DNA from: Leuctra nigra
Taxonomy: Eukaryota; Arthropoda; Insecta; Plecoptera; Leuctridae
Assembly (NCBI GenBank): GCA_934045905.1
Contig: OW203768.1
Location: 12,056,316 to 12,120,315 of the forward strand
DNA: 64,000 nt
Direction: 5' to 3'
This document shows, one piece after another, positions 56,601 to 63,644 of this stretch. The translations under genes were made by a program, and so were the position numbers. A model generated the notes under the pieces. The model searched no databases. It was not told the origin of the DNA and saw only the letters and a list, made by a program, of their open reading frames with translations. The stretch's first letter is position 1. Each line of letters starts with the position of its first letter.

Positions 56601-58428
56601 CACAATCACATTATTTATTTAAAAATGTCCCCCCGCTGCATTGAGCCGAGTGCCGGTGCCAAAAGCTGCAGAACAGGATGTCTCAAGTTGAATTGGCGTG
56701 GGTATATTTGGATAACGGGAGCCACGGCGATTGCCGGTGTCGTGTGACCTTGGAGGTGACAACCAGGAATGTGTGAAGAACAAGCCGAAGACATGTCAGA
56801 CACAACGGCGATTCTTCGCACACAACAGAGATGTAAAAACACAAGAGTAAATAGCAAGTGCCATTGAGCCGGGGACTTATAACTGCACTTGTGCATTTAT
56901 TACTGCAGCACTTTGGCTATACACATTCGACAATACTCACTGACGTAGGGCCCTCCGCGAAATATTTCGATCCAAAATAACATGTGCTTTTCTGGTTGTG
57001 GGAATAGAACAATTAGTACCGCTTTTGATAAGAACCTTTGAAGGGAGGTGACGATGAAGAAAAATGTAAAGATGGATGTTGGTCTACAGGCTACAAACTC
57101 AAGATGCAGGAACTTTCCCAACACTTTCTTCTCGACTGAGGAATACCACGAAATCTCAGTCAGGAAGAACAGCCACAAGGAATGAACCCGGGACCTCCGA
57201 GTTCGCTATTCCGGAACACCCCAGATTTTAGGAATTACGCCCTTATTCTATAACAAAAACGAAATCATTTCGGTCTGCAATAAATTTTCAGATCAATGTT
57301 AACGTTATGGCAGATGTTTTCGTTTTCGTCATAGAATAGGGGGCCAGAGTTGACGTAAAGAATGTGTCCGTTATCTATGCCACGTGCTCAGTGACTGGAT
57401 GTCATTTGGGGGATGAATTTGGCGATCAGGTCATCTCCCCCCCCCCATCTCATCCCCCATCCCAGGTCATCTCGCCCGGCAAATAAGAATAAAACACCGG
57501 AATCTAAACAATGGCTTCAAATCCCGTCTCAATGACACAACTTTTCTTCATGATGAAGTATTTGCTCAACTGACACCTCGACTTGATGTCAACTAGTGAT
57601 GTTTTGTTTTGATCTTGTAAAACTGCTAAGTGTGTCAGTGGCTTCACATCTCTATCCAACTCAGTGAACCATGTATGACGACGTTGCTTTTGCCTTGCTC
57701 GGAGTTCGAACCCACGCACCCGTGTTCTCGCGAGATGAATCTCTGTTGACTGTCTGGTGGGCGACGACATCGGTCCACATTAGTCATCACCACTGACCCG
57801 GTTAACAGCTCCATTCTTCGTAGACTCAATAGAGAGAATCGAGTGGAGATTCAAAATCTTCTGGGAGTTTCCATCCCGAGGTAGGTTAAATATATGGGTA
57901 TACATTGGTTATAATAATATCTTGATGGTCTGCGATGGAATCGACAAAAAATATCGATAATTCACAAAATCCGCCCTTTCTTTTCCTATAATTTCTTGAC
58001 ATGCCGACAACGGCTTTCTGAGAATACTACTTGACACAGAATGAAGCCTACGAGGAAAACCCTTTCAGCTTCCCAGTGTTCGGGAAGTTCCTTTTTTACA
58101 AGTCATAAGTTCTATTTTTCAAAATTCGAACGAAATTAAAGTTCACTAAAAACAAAAGTAGAAACATAAGTTTTGTTTAATTTTTTTGCATATAGTTAAA
58201 AATAAAATCACACACTATAAAGCTGGGTCCTATAGAGCGACTTTTTTTTCTTTTAACCAGTAACTAATTTGATGTCCTATACTCAGAATGTCTATGGGAT
58301 TAGTAAGACATTAAAGGAGGTTGTCACTCACCTCCCGACAAGAACTGCGGCATCCACACCGGTGACGTCAAGACATACTGCTGTACCAGGAGCAGCAGCA
58401 AGCCACTGATGACGTGGCGAGTTTCCAT
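17663..58428 (-). CDS. Stubble/filzig-type secreted serine protease, 10 coding exons
   Basis: Coding exons, 5' to 3': 58428-58332, 46110-45860, 39118-38128, 31011-30778, 28802-28686, 22700-22624, 20849-20749, 19401-19133, 18555-18401, 17824-17663. The total is 2454 nt (817 aa plus TAA), with every junction GT-AG and phase-matched. Exon 1 encodes a signal peptide ([14 protein letters not shown]...). Exon 2 encodes a six-Cys knot ([13 protein letters not shown] ... [13 protein letters not shown]), as in Stubble and filzig. Exons 3-5 are a Thr/Pro/Lys-rich stem. Exons 6-10 are the chymotrypsin-fold domain: activation at R574|VVGG, His619 (TAAHC), Asp669 (EYDLALL), Ser767 (GDSGGP). Asp761 at the S1 site implies cleavage after Arg/Lys. 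Such proteases act extracellularly on epithelia and cuticle; this gene's own role is inference. Two other genes are nested in its introns. Confidence 0.93.
19810..20736. mobile_element. hAT-like foldback element with TATCGATA arms
   Basis: Perfect 8-bp target duplication TCTGATAC (19802-19809 and 20737-20744). Termini are TAGGGATGGAG and CTCCATCCCTA. Each end carries about 290 bp of ATATCGATATATTGAAAT-type repeats, in opposite orientation on the two sides, around a roughly 270-bp unique core (about 20115-20400). No transposase. The right-hand duplication supplies bases +5 to +12 of the protease intron that follows the exon ending at 20749. Confidence 0.9.
21562..21765. repeat. Direct repeat with poly-C tracts
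   Basis: Two copies of a roughly 105-bp unit (AGAATCATAAGCAGTGA...ATCATTC...GGCATACC, then an 18-C run and GAGAATTTTCAAAT), at about 21562 and 21668. Confidence 0.75.
22290..22545 (-). mobile_element. tRNA-derived SINE, antisense copy
   Basis: Reverse complement shows a B box in GGGTTCGATTCCAGC, the GGCAAATGATGGGAAGGTT body, and a tail near 22300-22320 related to CTGCAGAACAGTGCGACG of the copy at 41080. It adjoins the protease exon at 22624-22700. Confidence 0.7.
23077..23456. repeat. 200-bp tandem duplication
   Basis: Two adjacent copies with period 200, each starting TTCTCTTTAATATAGCGAAA and ending ATTTACGTAAAAATATGCAAC. Divergence between copies is modest. Function not recognised. Confidence 0.85.
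24089..24551. mobile_element. GGCGTATTCAGG-family element, copy 1
   Basis: Ends CAATGGCGTATCC and GAATACGCCCTTG are inverted repeats. The body (CAGCCCCCGAGAAAA, AAGAGGTTTAAGAATAGGTA, ATTTTTAAGTGTTT) recurs at about 30225-30627 and, reversed, at 63645-64000. No ORF of note. Confidence 0.75.
24477..24512. mobile_element. 36-bp minimal TIR-only transposon copy
   Basis: CAACGTCTATACAATACT followed by AGTGTTGTATAGACGTTG, a near-perfect palindrome. It is flanked by an exact 9-bp duplication GGCATGGCC (24468-24476 and 24513-24521). The TIR equals that of the 254-bp element at 40402-40655, which also has a 9-bp duplication. Confidence 0.85.
25139..25353. mobile_element. Tc1/mariner-type hairpin MITE
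   Basis: A 215-bp near-perfect inverted repeat with ends CACTGAAAGAACAAGTAGCC and GGCTACTTGCTTTTACAGTG, flanked by TA on both sides. Non-coding. Confidence 0.85.
26460..27090. repeat. ~110-bp tandem array, 5-6 copies
   Basis: GGGATGGTATTTTTTTATG occurs at 26548, 26659, 26769, 26879 and 26988 (spacing 109-111), each followed by TTGTTAATTGTATTGTACC and GAGTGTTTATATGTTTTTAA. AT-rich intronic satellite in the protease gene. Confidence 0.9.
27100..27465 (+). mobile_element. RTE 5'-end fragment
   Basis: Matches the reverse complement of about 10030-10290, the 5' end of the RTE at 6483-10293 (shared blocks CGAGCGCGTCCCCGGGTTGC and GGTCGCGGACAATTGAGCGG). A MITE sits inside at 27178-27290 and a small insertion at about 27417. 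The rest of the RTE is absent. Confidence 0.8.
27178..27290. mobile_element. MITE, copy 2
   Basis: GGGGTGCAATCACGTAAAAC on the left and GTTTTACATGATCGCACCC on the right, the same family as 12766-12894. It interrupts the RTE fragment, and the uninterrupted sequence is visible at about 10187-10220. Confidence 0.8.
28686..29290 (-). repeat. 112-bp tandem array of a protease exon start plus acceptor
   Basis: The functional exon is 28802-28686 (acceptor CTGTTTCAG, donor GTAAGA). Upstream on the minus strand its first ~65 nt plus the preceding acceptor recur with starts at about 28914, 29026, 29137 and 29249 (spacing 112, 112, 111, 112). Each reads Glu-Thr-Thr-Thr-Ala-Ser in one frame. Four of the five acceptors keep CAG; the farthest reads TAG. 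Because 112 is not a multiple of 3, joint use would shift frame, and I find a stop when reading from the distal copy. Confidence 0.85.
30225..30627. mobile_element. GGCGTATTCAGG-family element, copy 2
   Basis: Same body as 24089-24551 and the same 3' end GAATACGCCCTTG, with C runs near the end. The 5' terminal repeat is not evident, so this copy looks truncated. Confidence 0.75.
31012..32500. other. Intronic stretch of the protease gene
   Basis: AT-rich, with a 19-nt C run at 31641-31659 and a diffuse repeat motif near 32080 (GGAATGGAGCC...CCCCTTCTCTCG) that recurs elsewhere. No gene seen. Confidence 0.6.
32515..33480. repeat. ~275-bp duplication, second copy interrupted by a SINE
   Basis: About 32515-32750 and 32795-32985 share GAAAGTTGTCGAT.TTTTATT, TTAATTCTTTTCTGTGCTA and AGAATGGTTCGCTTTTT. 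The second copy resumes after 33440 with TAAACCATCCCGA.AATGGAGCC. Confidence 0.8.
32986..33426 (-). mobile_element. tRNA-derived composite SINE with internal palindrome
   Basis: Flanked by the 13-bp direct repeat CAAATTAAACATT (32973-32985 and 33427-33439). Its minus strand has a tRNA-like unit (about 33088 down to 33015) with D-arm TAGCTTAATGGTTAAAGC, T-arm CTGGGTTCGATTCCCAG and a pairing acceptor stem. The anticodon loop has C in place of the invariant T33, so I call it a SINE head, not a tRNA gene. A ~90-nt arm palindrome with loop TTCGATT spans about 33243-33426. Confidence 0.8.
34081..35687. mobile_element. 1.6-kb TIR element with 9-bp target duplication
   Basis: Flanked by GCTATTACC (34072-34080 and 35688-35696). 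Ends ATAGTATA and TATACTAT. The subterminal TAGTAGCGTCACT and GGTGGCGCCCC blocks occur inverted at both ends. On the + strand near 34330-34400 a decayed frame reads ...[10 protein letters not shown] before a GTTAGT. This vaguely resembles a THAP-type DNA-binding region of P-like transposases. Otherwise non-coding. Confidence 0.7.
35905..36012. mobile_element. Small MITE (CCTATTCTA family), copy 1
   Basis: Palindromic: CCAATTCCATTCTGATGGA on one side and TCCATCAGAATTGGGAATTC on the other, ending TTCTATAATAGGGC. Related to 51826-52080. Confidence 0.6.
36515..38127. other. Intronic stretch with decayed local repeats
   Basis: Between protease coding exons 3 and 4. Repeats of CATAACGGACTGCT, GAAAAACAGATTGGAATGTTT and ATGGAGCCTTTTGTGTG resemble segments at 32.0-36.3 kb. 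No gene recognised. Confidence 0.55.
39820..43949 (+). CDS. Adhesion-type (GAIN/GPS-like) seven-transmembrane receptor, nested gene
   Basis: Exons 39820-39904, 40015-40262, 41232-41751 and 42097-43949 join in phase to 2706 nt (901 aa plus TAA). [20 protein letters not shown] is a signal peptide. An ectodomain of about 600 residues, with several N-glycosylation sequons, ends in a Cys/Trp module like a GPS motif (C565, SQSWSIRHC, then RCSHLDHND at about 595-602). Cleavage in adhesion receptors is at HL|T or HL|S; here it is HL followed by Asp, so cleavage is doubtful. Seven hydrophobic helices follow from about residue 629, with a TM3 Cys (WCIP) and an ECL2 Cys (GSCYPS), as in class B/adhesion receptors. 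A short basic tail ends KKNKKK. It lies antisense inside the protease gene. AATAAA at 44370-44375 is a likely poly(A) signal. Ligand unknown. Confidence 0.85.
40402..40655. mobile_element. 254-bp MITE with 9-bp target duplication
   Basis: TIR CAACGTCTATACAATACTC with its complement at the right end, and long inner arms (AGGGATTTCAGT, GAAGTATTCGGCTTT). Exact duplication GTAACGACC at 40393-40401 and 40656-40664. A 9-bp duplication suggests a Mutator-like family. Same TIR as the 36-bp copy at 24477-24512. Confidence 0.88.
40836..41117 (+). mobile_element. tRNA-derived SINE, best-preserved copy
   Basis: A box in GAGTGAGTGGTTAACGC and B box in GGGTTCGATTCCCGC. The shared body (GGCAAATGCTGGGAAGGTA) follows, then a CATCATC-rich segment and a tail CTGCAGAACAGTGCGACGTT...CCCCAGAAATAAAAAC. 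The tail alone occurs reversed at 51536-51592. Confidence 0.8.
44376..45859. other. Intronic stretch between receptor gene and protease exon 2
   Basis: AT-rich. Three short GGCGTTAGCGAG repeats lie near 45067-45105, and a tRNA-B-box-like CGGGCTCGAACCTGG near 44567 may be a decayed SINE. No gene seen. Confidence 0.55.
46042..48377 (-). repeat. 94-bp array repeating the protease exon-2 splice acceptor and exon start
   Basis: About 25 copies with a strict 94-bp period. On the minus strand each unit is 24 nt ending CTTTGTCCCCAG (a usable 3' splice site) plus the first 70 nt of protease coding exon 2, whose true copy starts at 46110. Exon starts recur every 94 nt up to 48366, exactly 24 periods away (2256 nt = 752 codons). 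All three minus frames are open across the array. Entering at 48366 from coding exon 1 (phase 1) reads into the normal knot frame without a stop. Copies are almost identical except for a few at the distal end (GCAAGG for GCACGG; the last also CCAGATG). No large ORF here is counted as a separate gene. Confidence 0.93.
48556..48840 (-). pseudogene. RTE-type retrotransposon C-terminal fragment
   Basis: The minus-strand frame reads [20 protein letters not shown], then a basic RRTRGR segment. This is the conserved tail downstream of reverse transcriptase in RTE-like ORFs. It differs from the tail of the element at 6536-9265, so it is a different family. Only the 3' part remains. Confidence 0.75.
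49346..50791 (-). CDS. Leucine-rich-repeat protein, intronless, nested in protease intron 1
   Basis: A 481-aa single-exon frame starting [20 protein letters not shown]. After an N-terminal alpha-helical region (about 1-120) come irregular leucine-rich repeats of the FBXL/AMN1 kind: [84 protein letters not shown]. The first ~70 residues could hold a divergent F-box or BC-box, but I see no clear match, so a ubiquitin-ligase adaptor role is only a guess. Codon use is even, Cys is frequent, and there are no membrane segments or signal peptide. The reverse complement of TTTATT at 49274-49279 gives AATAAA about 70 nt past the stop. It shares strand with its host gene. Confidence 0.82.
   Translation of the reverse strand: MPLHKPVKTLSSFALSATSQLVHSTCKNIEDLYPCWLNLHYEFDGCKATVQKVQDFLRENIPAAIWEDLFDEVLEERTEMSDERILYGMFIHENVNLKKLAITPYTDEEDLGSDDLKAGSEASFNNGICRLQRDSHIRFWLQQIPSLSKLVEVELNSFCCDGIILALCRCCPELQIMDVWSSYPETYSTVLETCHKLLELRGCRYSVPAALAWRLDTNQILQLRTLDLNNVSPQMLQLIIEHCPHLQDLECIIPRMGEQDYFRILSASPVRLSRLTLVCDQYHNKRWLINYLACKGSYIKDLSIHISKSNPVEILQAISETCKNLTRLEFIFDWQLSEQVGNQMPTNRISFPNLEKLKLRHYCTLASRVVYLARLCLADAAQLTKLCLSGFKESEEDLPGSAEAALVELFIHHSHLMKQLRHLHLEFPNAHFSTGFVRQIYESCSTLTYLEIEGLSQEAKLYCQGLEAEIKTQNLDMMLVF
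50792..51535. other. Upstream flank of the LRR gene
   Basis: Probably holds the promoter and 5' UTR. No motif I can assign. Confidence 0.5.
51536..51592 (-). mobile_element. tRNA-derived SINE, 3' tail only
   Basis: GGGGCTTAGCGTCGCACTGT followed by TCTGCAGCGAGGCTAATGGC is the reverse complement of the tail at about 41065-41108. It is 5'-truncated. Confidence 0.75.
51826..52080. mobile_element. Two adjacent small MITEs (CCTATTCTA family)
   Basis: The first, about 51826-51948, has ends GGGTCCCTATTCTATAAGTT and AACTTGTAGAATACAGGGTC. The second, about 51945-52080, has core GGTCACAGCCATAAGG and ends TTCTAGAATAGGGCC. The latter resembles 35905-36012. Confidence 0.65.
53047..53175. mobile_element. 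129-bp hairpin MITE
   Basis: CAGTCATGGAAATATATTCG and CGAATATAATTCCATGACTG are inverted ends, with GGTAAACGC continuing inward on both sides. No clear target duplication. Confidence 0.75.
53369..53594. mobile_element. 226-bp TA-flanked MITE
   Basis: Ends CACTTGGCCGAAGTAAAAAC and GTTTTTAATTTGGCCAAGTG, flanked by TA on both sides, suggesting the Tc1/mariner group. Non-coding. Confidence 0.8.
54020..54764. mobile_element. ~745-bp TIR element
   Basis: Inverted ends share GCGTCTTTCCATACCCTAAT and CGAGCCCAACTCA over about 40 bp. The interior is AT-rich with no ORF. No target duplication identified. Confidence 0.75.
55399..55421. repeat. Poly-C tract (23 nt)
   Basis: Pure C run after CCCCCCTG. 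Open frames across it are low-complexity artefacts. Confidence 0.9.
55543..56060. repeat. 38-bp minisatellite, about 14 copies
   Basis: Unit GATCGTGGTTCCACGGGATT followed by TACATGGTCACCAGGTGT. Copies vary at C/T and A/C positions and by small indels near 55930-55990. Confidence 0.9.
56070..56390 (-). mobile_element. 5S rRNA-derived SINE-like repeat, copy 2
   Basis: Reverse complement of the unit at 425-780, truncated just 5' of the 5S box C (GGTCACCCATCCAACTACTG read forward at about 56332). Better preserved than copy 1 in the body. Confidence 0.6.
56470..56620 (+). mobile_element. tRNA-derived SINE fragment
   Basis: AGGCAAATGATGGGAAGGTT-like body (AGCAAATGATGGGAAGGTTC) with a CATCATCATC tail. 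The tRNA head is missing or decayed. Confidence 0.65.
56985..57225 (-). mobile_element. tRNA-derived SINE, antisense copy
   Basis: Reverse complement of the B-box region reads GGAGGTCCCGGGTTCATTCC. The shared body follows: GACTGAGATTTCGTGGTATT and GTTGGGAAAGTTCCTGCATC. Confidence 0.65.
57238..57343. mobile_element. 106-bp MITE
   Basis: Ends CCCTTATTCTATAACAAAAA and TTTTCGTCATAGAATAGGGG are inverted, continuing with ACGAAA / TTTCGT. Confidence 0.7.
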
Positions 58429-58689
58429 TGGTCAGCGGTCCTCATGCGTAGCTGCAACACGTGGGCGCCACGTGGTCAATACATAGCCAATACAAGATGG
58501 TGGATCTACACTACCTACAACTTAATGTCGCAAGAGAGGGATTTTCTATTGGGCCACGCAAGGGATGGATTACAGCACTTCCACCCTCATTTGGAGGTTA
58601 CGGTGACATTTTGTTTTGTCTGATATTTGCAGCTCAATTCTCAGACTTGGTTTACTATTCTGTATATAATTGAGATACCCTTACTTTAA

Positions 58690-61600
58690 AAACCTAAGGG
58701 CCGGTTTTTCAATGCTCTGATATTATTTTAAACAGTTTATTGCAAAACCTAACTCTGAGCAAGTCGTAACACACTCGCTATTTACTCTGAATTACCACTT
58801 TGCGCCTCTAAAAGTTCAACCTATTTTCAATATAAATCATGCTGAACCCTAGAAAGCACCGGATCAAAAAAACTGTAAAATCTAAAATCGGTCTCTGATT
58901 GGTTGGAAAACCCGCGCTTGCATGAGGAGTATTCATTTCCTGAATGAAGATACAGATTATCTAATGGTCCAGTATACTTTTGACCTTGATGTTACCTACA
59001 AGTGCACCTTCGTTGATTGTTATTTAATTGCAATATAATCACCATGTTGACACTTACGTTATCTAAACGCAATGAAGATAATACTTAAAAAACAAATTCT
59101 ACTGGCAATTGAATAATCATCAAATGAATCAAATAATTGATTTTGCCCAGGGGTTGTTGCTGTATTCAAGAAATTACATTTTAAGCTGCTGTCAGATTTG
59201 AAATGCTTTGGGCGTTATGCGAAGTTTTCTTCTTCCTCCATCTTGACGATAAGGAATTTCCTGTACCGTGAAGATTGTAGGTTATGTTGATCGCAAATTG
59301 GCCCCTATTGAGAGCTCTGCGAACAGGTGGCAATTGTTGCATAAACAAAGGCGAAACAAATTTCAAGGAAATCGTTTTTGTAGTTCACCTCTTTGATACT
59401 GTCAATGAAGAATATAAAGATTGATTGCTATAATTTGTTATTGTTATGGGATGCTAAATGCTGGCAGATGTTAAAGGATCTACGGGACACAATTGGCAAA
59501 TTATTGTCATTTTTCCGTTCGAGAAACGTTTCCATTTCATAATATAAATCGAGCGAACAGATAAGAAATTCAATTTCACAGATAATAAAAGCGGAAAATA
59601 GAAAATCAGAGAACCATCATTGTACATTTACAAAATTATTCAGAGGCAATTAGCTATGGGTCAGAAATTGTGAAGCCCTCCTAAAATAAGGATGAAAATT
59701 CTTTGCAAGCAGTCATCAATATCAAATTCTGTCTTTTCAGCCGAAAAATTTCGATTTCAATGAGTTGTTTTTACCATTTTATAAAGATAACGAATAACAG
59801 AATAGCAAATAATCGAATATATAAAGAATACAAAGAGAAGTGATTTATAGGTATTTTGTTAGTTCACGTAATAAGCCTGTCACTTCAAATTTATCCGGAT
59901 TCATTTGTCAAAACACCTCGGAATTTAAATCATGAACATGAATCTAAATCGGACATGGACCGTTCATCTAATCGCTTTCCGTCTACCGATCAAATTGCCC
60001 AATTTCTTCCATCAACATGTGCAATTCCGCGTATTTCCGTGATCAGTCCAAACCTCTTATTACACCACCGATGAATCATCTCCTACGTGGTCCAAGCGAC
60101 CTGGAAACATCGGAAAGATGTTCTCAAATCCCAAAGACGTAGACGTGTCTGATACCTCGCGTGTCTGCAAGATCGTGTCGCCGACAACAATGCTCTTGCA
60201 TTCGGTGGTTAGATGACAATGGGGCGTAACAGTCAGAACTAAACCAAGCGCGTGACATTGTCGAAAACTATTTGAGAAGTGGACCAAATAAATACGTGGC
60301 TACAAGGAAAATATCATGCATTCCGAATCAATTGGAACATTGCTGAACTAGTTCCCGAGATGCACTTTGAGAAGTAAAGTCATTTGAAGTTTTGAACAAC
60401 AAACAGTTGTAGGTATAAGTGAAGGGGAACAGAATCTACATTCAAAAGAAATGAATCTATACATTCAAAAATACAAGTACTACTATAGGTAAATAGTAGT
60501 ATTTATACGTTTTCAAGTTGTAAAAAGGTTCACTTTGATGGAAAATTCAGTTCTGGATTGGTTTACCGGATTGTAATTGTGAACTTTTGTCACTTATCGA
60601 ACTTTTTTGGTGACTATACAGATTGATTATGTAAATATATTTTTTAAAGTTTAGTGCAGTTTGTTAGAAACTGGTCGCATTTATTTATACACCTAAATTT
60701 ATTGCACTGCGTGACTGATTAGAAATGGAATGAAATTCACCAAATCCAAAAGGAGATTTCTTTAAAATGTAACAACCTGTATATCATACGGGTTTGATAT
60801 GAAATGAGGGTTGCAGTAAATCATAACAAAAACTGTCACTAAAGTATCTTGTAGGTAGCCTATATCACTCTCCCAAATGCAGAAATTGGGAATTTAGAGC
60901 ATGTACCTAGGTATTTAAATGATATTGAAATTTAAAAAAATGTGTGGATCTTGTTGATTTATAGATTAAGTTGCAAATGTGAACAATATCGTTCCTACCT
61001 ATTTTCCCATATCAAAAAAAAACATTCCAATTTGTGTCCACTTTCAAAAACAGTTCAATTTTGCATCCATTTTAAATTGATTCATGTTCAAAAAACGTTC
61101 GATTGCATACTTTGCTCTCAAGCAATGTTTTGCAAAGATCATCTATCACAAAGAGATGCCAACGGATGAGTTGTTAATATTTGTTCTCCATCAAAGAACT
61201 ACTCGCATTCCACATCATGTCTTGTAGACACAAGAAGAGAAGAGAATACCTTGAACAAACTAACTGGACTTCTTCGTTACGCCTCAGGTGAGAGGAATAA
61301 CCGCGAGCTGAGGCCCCTTGGTTCGATACCCGGTGACTTGAAGCAACTATCTGACAGTGACATATTGCAACCGAGGTATCGAACGTAAAGAAATTGATGG
61401 GATGTACGTGTTGCTATTTATCCATTATAGTTCGAGATGCACTTTAGATGCGTAAAAGGAAATTCGTATTGACATCATTGACAGTTCGTCAGAATTACAA
61501 ATTGTTAGAATGTTTTTTATGTGGGAACTGGGAAGCAATAAAATCTGATCAAGTCAATCTACACTAAATTCTGCGCAACACAAATTTAAATAAACAATTA

Positions 61601-62375
61601 TTATTGTTTCTAGTAACTCCTTGAAATAAGGATGTAATTCTTGGAGTGATTTCGTATAAGGTCAAGCAACTTTTTAATTAGCAAATTAGATAATTTTTTT
61701 ACCTGCCATTGATGTAATAAAACCTATGTTTCTTACCTTCCTTACATCAATCGCAAATCTACAAGACGTATCAAATAGGTAAATTGTTAGATTGTTGTAG
61801 GTACACTCCTGGACACTGAAATTGGCCCGCGGTCAATGTTCAAGTGGCACTACGGCTAGTATTAAACATTCATTTTAATGTAATTTTTTGGCACAAATAC
61901 CGGATCTAGTGTGCGTTTAACAAATTACAGGACTGTAATTTGTAGCTGTACTGGCTTCCTATTTCAAAGTCACCAATTCCATCCGTGATTTTTTATAAAT
62001 AAATAAGATCTGAATCTAAGGCGACCAATTGGTTAACAAAACTGGTGTTATTTTGGCTCGTAAGTATTTTTTTTTCTCGGCTGAAATTAGTCAGAAAGAA
62101 GACAACATATAAGCCGATAGTTATTACACATTTATTGCACATTTTCTAAAGTATTTTTATATCAAAAGACAAAAATTATATCACGAAGAACATATTTTAT
62201 TAAAATGATTCTAACTGAACTACCTACTGAAAATATTACTCTTCAGTTCACATTCACATGTTTATTTAGACAAATGTTCACACCAAACTTCGCACTGACA
62301 AAACCGCAAAAAGTCAACCACTCAACCCAGCACTAAGTTAGCAAAAGCAAAACTGACAGCTGTAAAACCACTTAC
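58690..62375. other. Gene-poor stretch upstream of protease coding exon 1
   Basis: Probably the intron between a 5' UTR exon and the first coding exon. Possible weak TIRs (GGGCCGGTTTTTCAATG near 58700; GGAAAACCCGCGCTT near 58905) and a tRNA-B-box-like TTGGTTCGATACCC near 61319. No supported gene. Confidence 0.5.
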
Positions 62376-62560
62376 CTTCAGTCCAGAAACACCTGCTCGA
62401 ACTAACTCTGGAGCACCACTGACGCTCTAAACACCAAACAATATCCAAATACCGTTATCCCCCACAATCACACACACCACACGGAATACACTAAATCACA
62501 ATATCATCAAACAATCCCAATCAAATCTTCTTCTTTGATTTCAATTATCAATGTACTTGA
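62376..62560 (-). other. Candidate 5' UTR exon of the protease gene
   Basis: A strong minus-strand donor, CTGAAG|GTAAGTGG, ends at 62376. A matching acceptor, GTGTTGCAG, ends at 58452, 23 nt before the coding ATG. The upstream limit is a guess. That acceptor's leader would contain an out-of-frame ATG (CGCATGAGG). Inferred from splice motifs only. Confidence 0.35.
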
Positions 62561-62599
62561 TGATGACTAGAGAAGACATGGCTGGTTATGTCATTGTCC

Positions 62600-63640
62600 C
62601 CCCGGCTTGAACAGCTGAGAAGCTTACGAGTGAATGACCTCCTCTAGTGCAGCGAGCTACTACCTGTCCTAGACCTTTACATTCACTCACTTCCTTGCAA
62701 CTTGCTCTCGGAGTGGGGAGATGAGTCTTAAGGGGGGGGGGGGGGGGGGGATCTTTTACCCCTCGATAATCTTTTACACGCTCTTTTCCTAATTATTTTT
62801 CTTCAGTAGTTTTTGTGTAGGAGATACGGTTTAGAGATTTCATATTGGTATTAGTTATTTTTTAATTACGATTCAGATTTTCAATGGAGGGGAATTGGAA
62901 TTTGATGACGGAGGTGTTAAGGAGTCGTGACTGATGCTTTAGACAGATGTCTGAGTATCAATTTACTTTTATTAACACAATGCACATTTATAATATCTAG
63001 TAAAAAAATACATTCTTCATCAAGATGTGAATAGAACAAAAATCTAAATATGGTCTCCATTTCTTATTATCGATCATGCGTTTTAAAAAACGTAAGTTAC
63101 AAAAAGTCCATTTTGAAATCTAGTATTACTATTCTTAAATAAATATATGAATTTCTTTTATTCTAAGTGATCTTTTTTAATATCCTTAAAACGGAGCTTT
63201 TTATGTAGATTATTTCCCCTGCTCTCGTGGCACGTTTAGTAGTAGTAGTAATATCATTTTAATTATGTGCCTATTATTTTGTTACACATGAAGGACAATG
63301 GCTTAAATTCGACTAGATTTCAGATATAAACAGAAAATTATGTTACAAGGTAGAATTTTTTCACATGTTTCAAATATACCGTTAAAACGGTCTCCAGTTC
63401 ATCCATAGTCATATATTACCTACTTAAAAACAATAATTTCGTTTTCTTCGGTAACCAAGGGTACGTAAGAATGTAGGACATCTCAGAGGAATGGGGGGGG
63501 GGGGGGGGGTTAGGAAAACGTTTAAGGGAGTGTAGGGAGAGAGGTTGGTGCTATTACAGGAGATGATAAATAATAGGTAGTTTTATAGATTGTGGGAGAA
63601 TCGGTTGTAATTTTCCCGTTTTGGGGAATTTTGATCGATT
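62600..63640. other. Upstream flank
   Basis: AT-rich with 17-19-nt G runs at 62732-62750 and 63493-63509, and a decayed ACGGAGC...CTGCTCTCGTGGCACG motif near 63190 akin to those at 32-37 kb. No gene. Confidence 0.5.
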
Positions 63641-63644
63641 TGAC

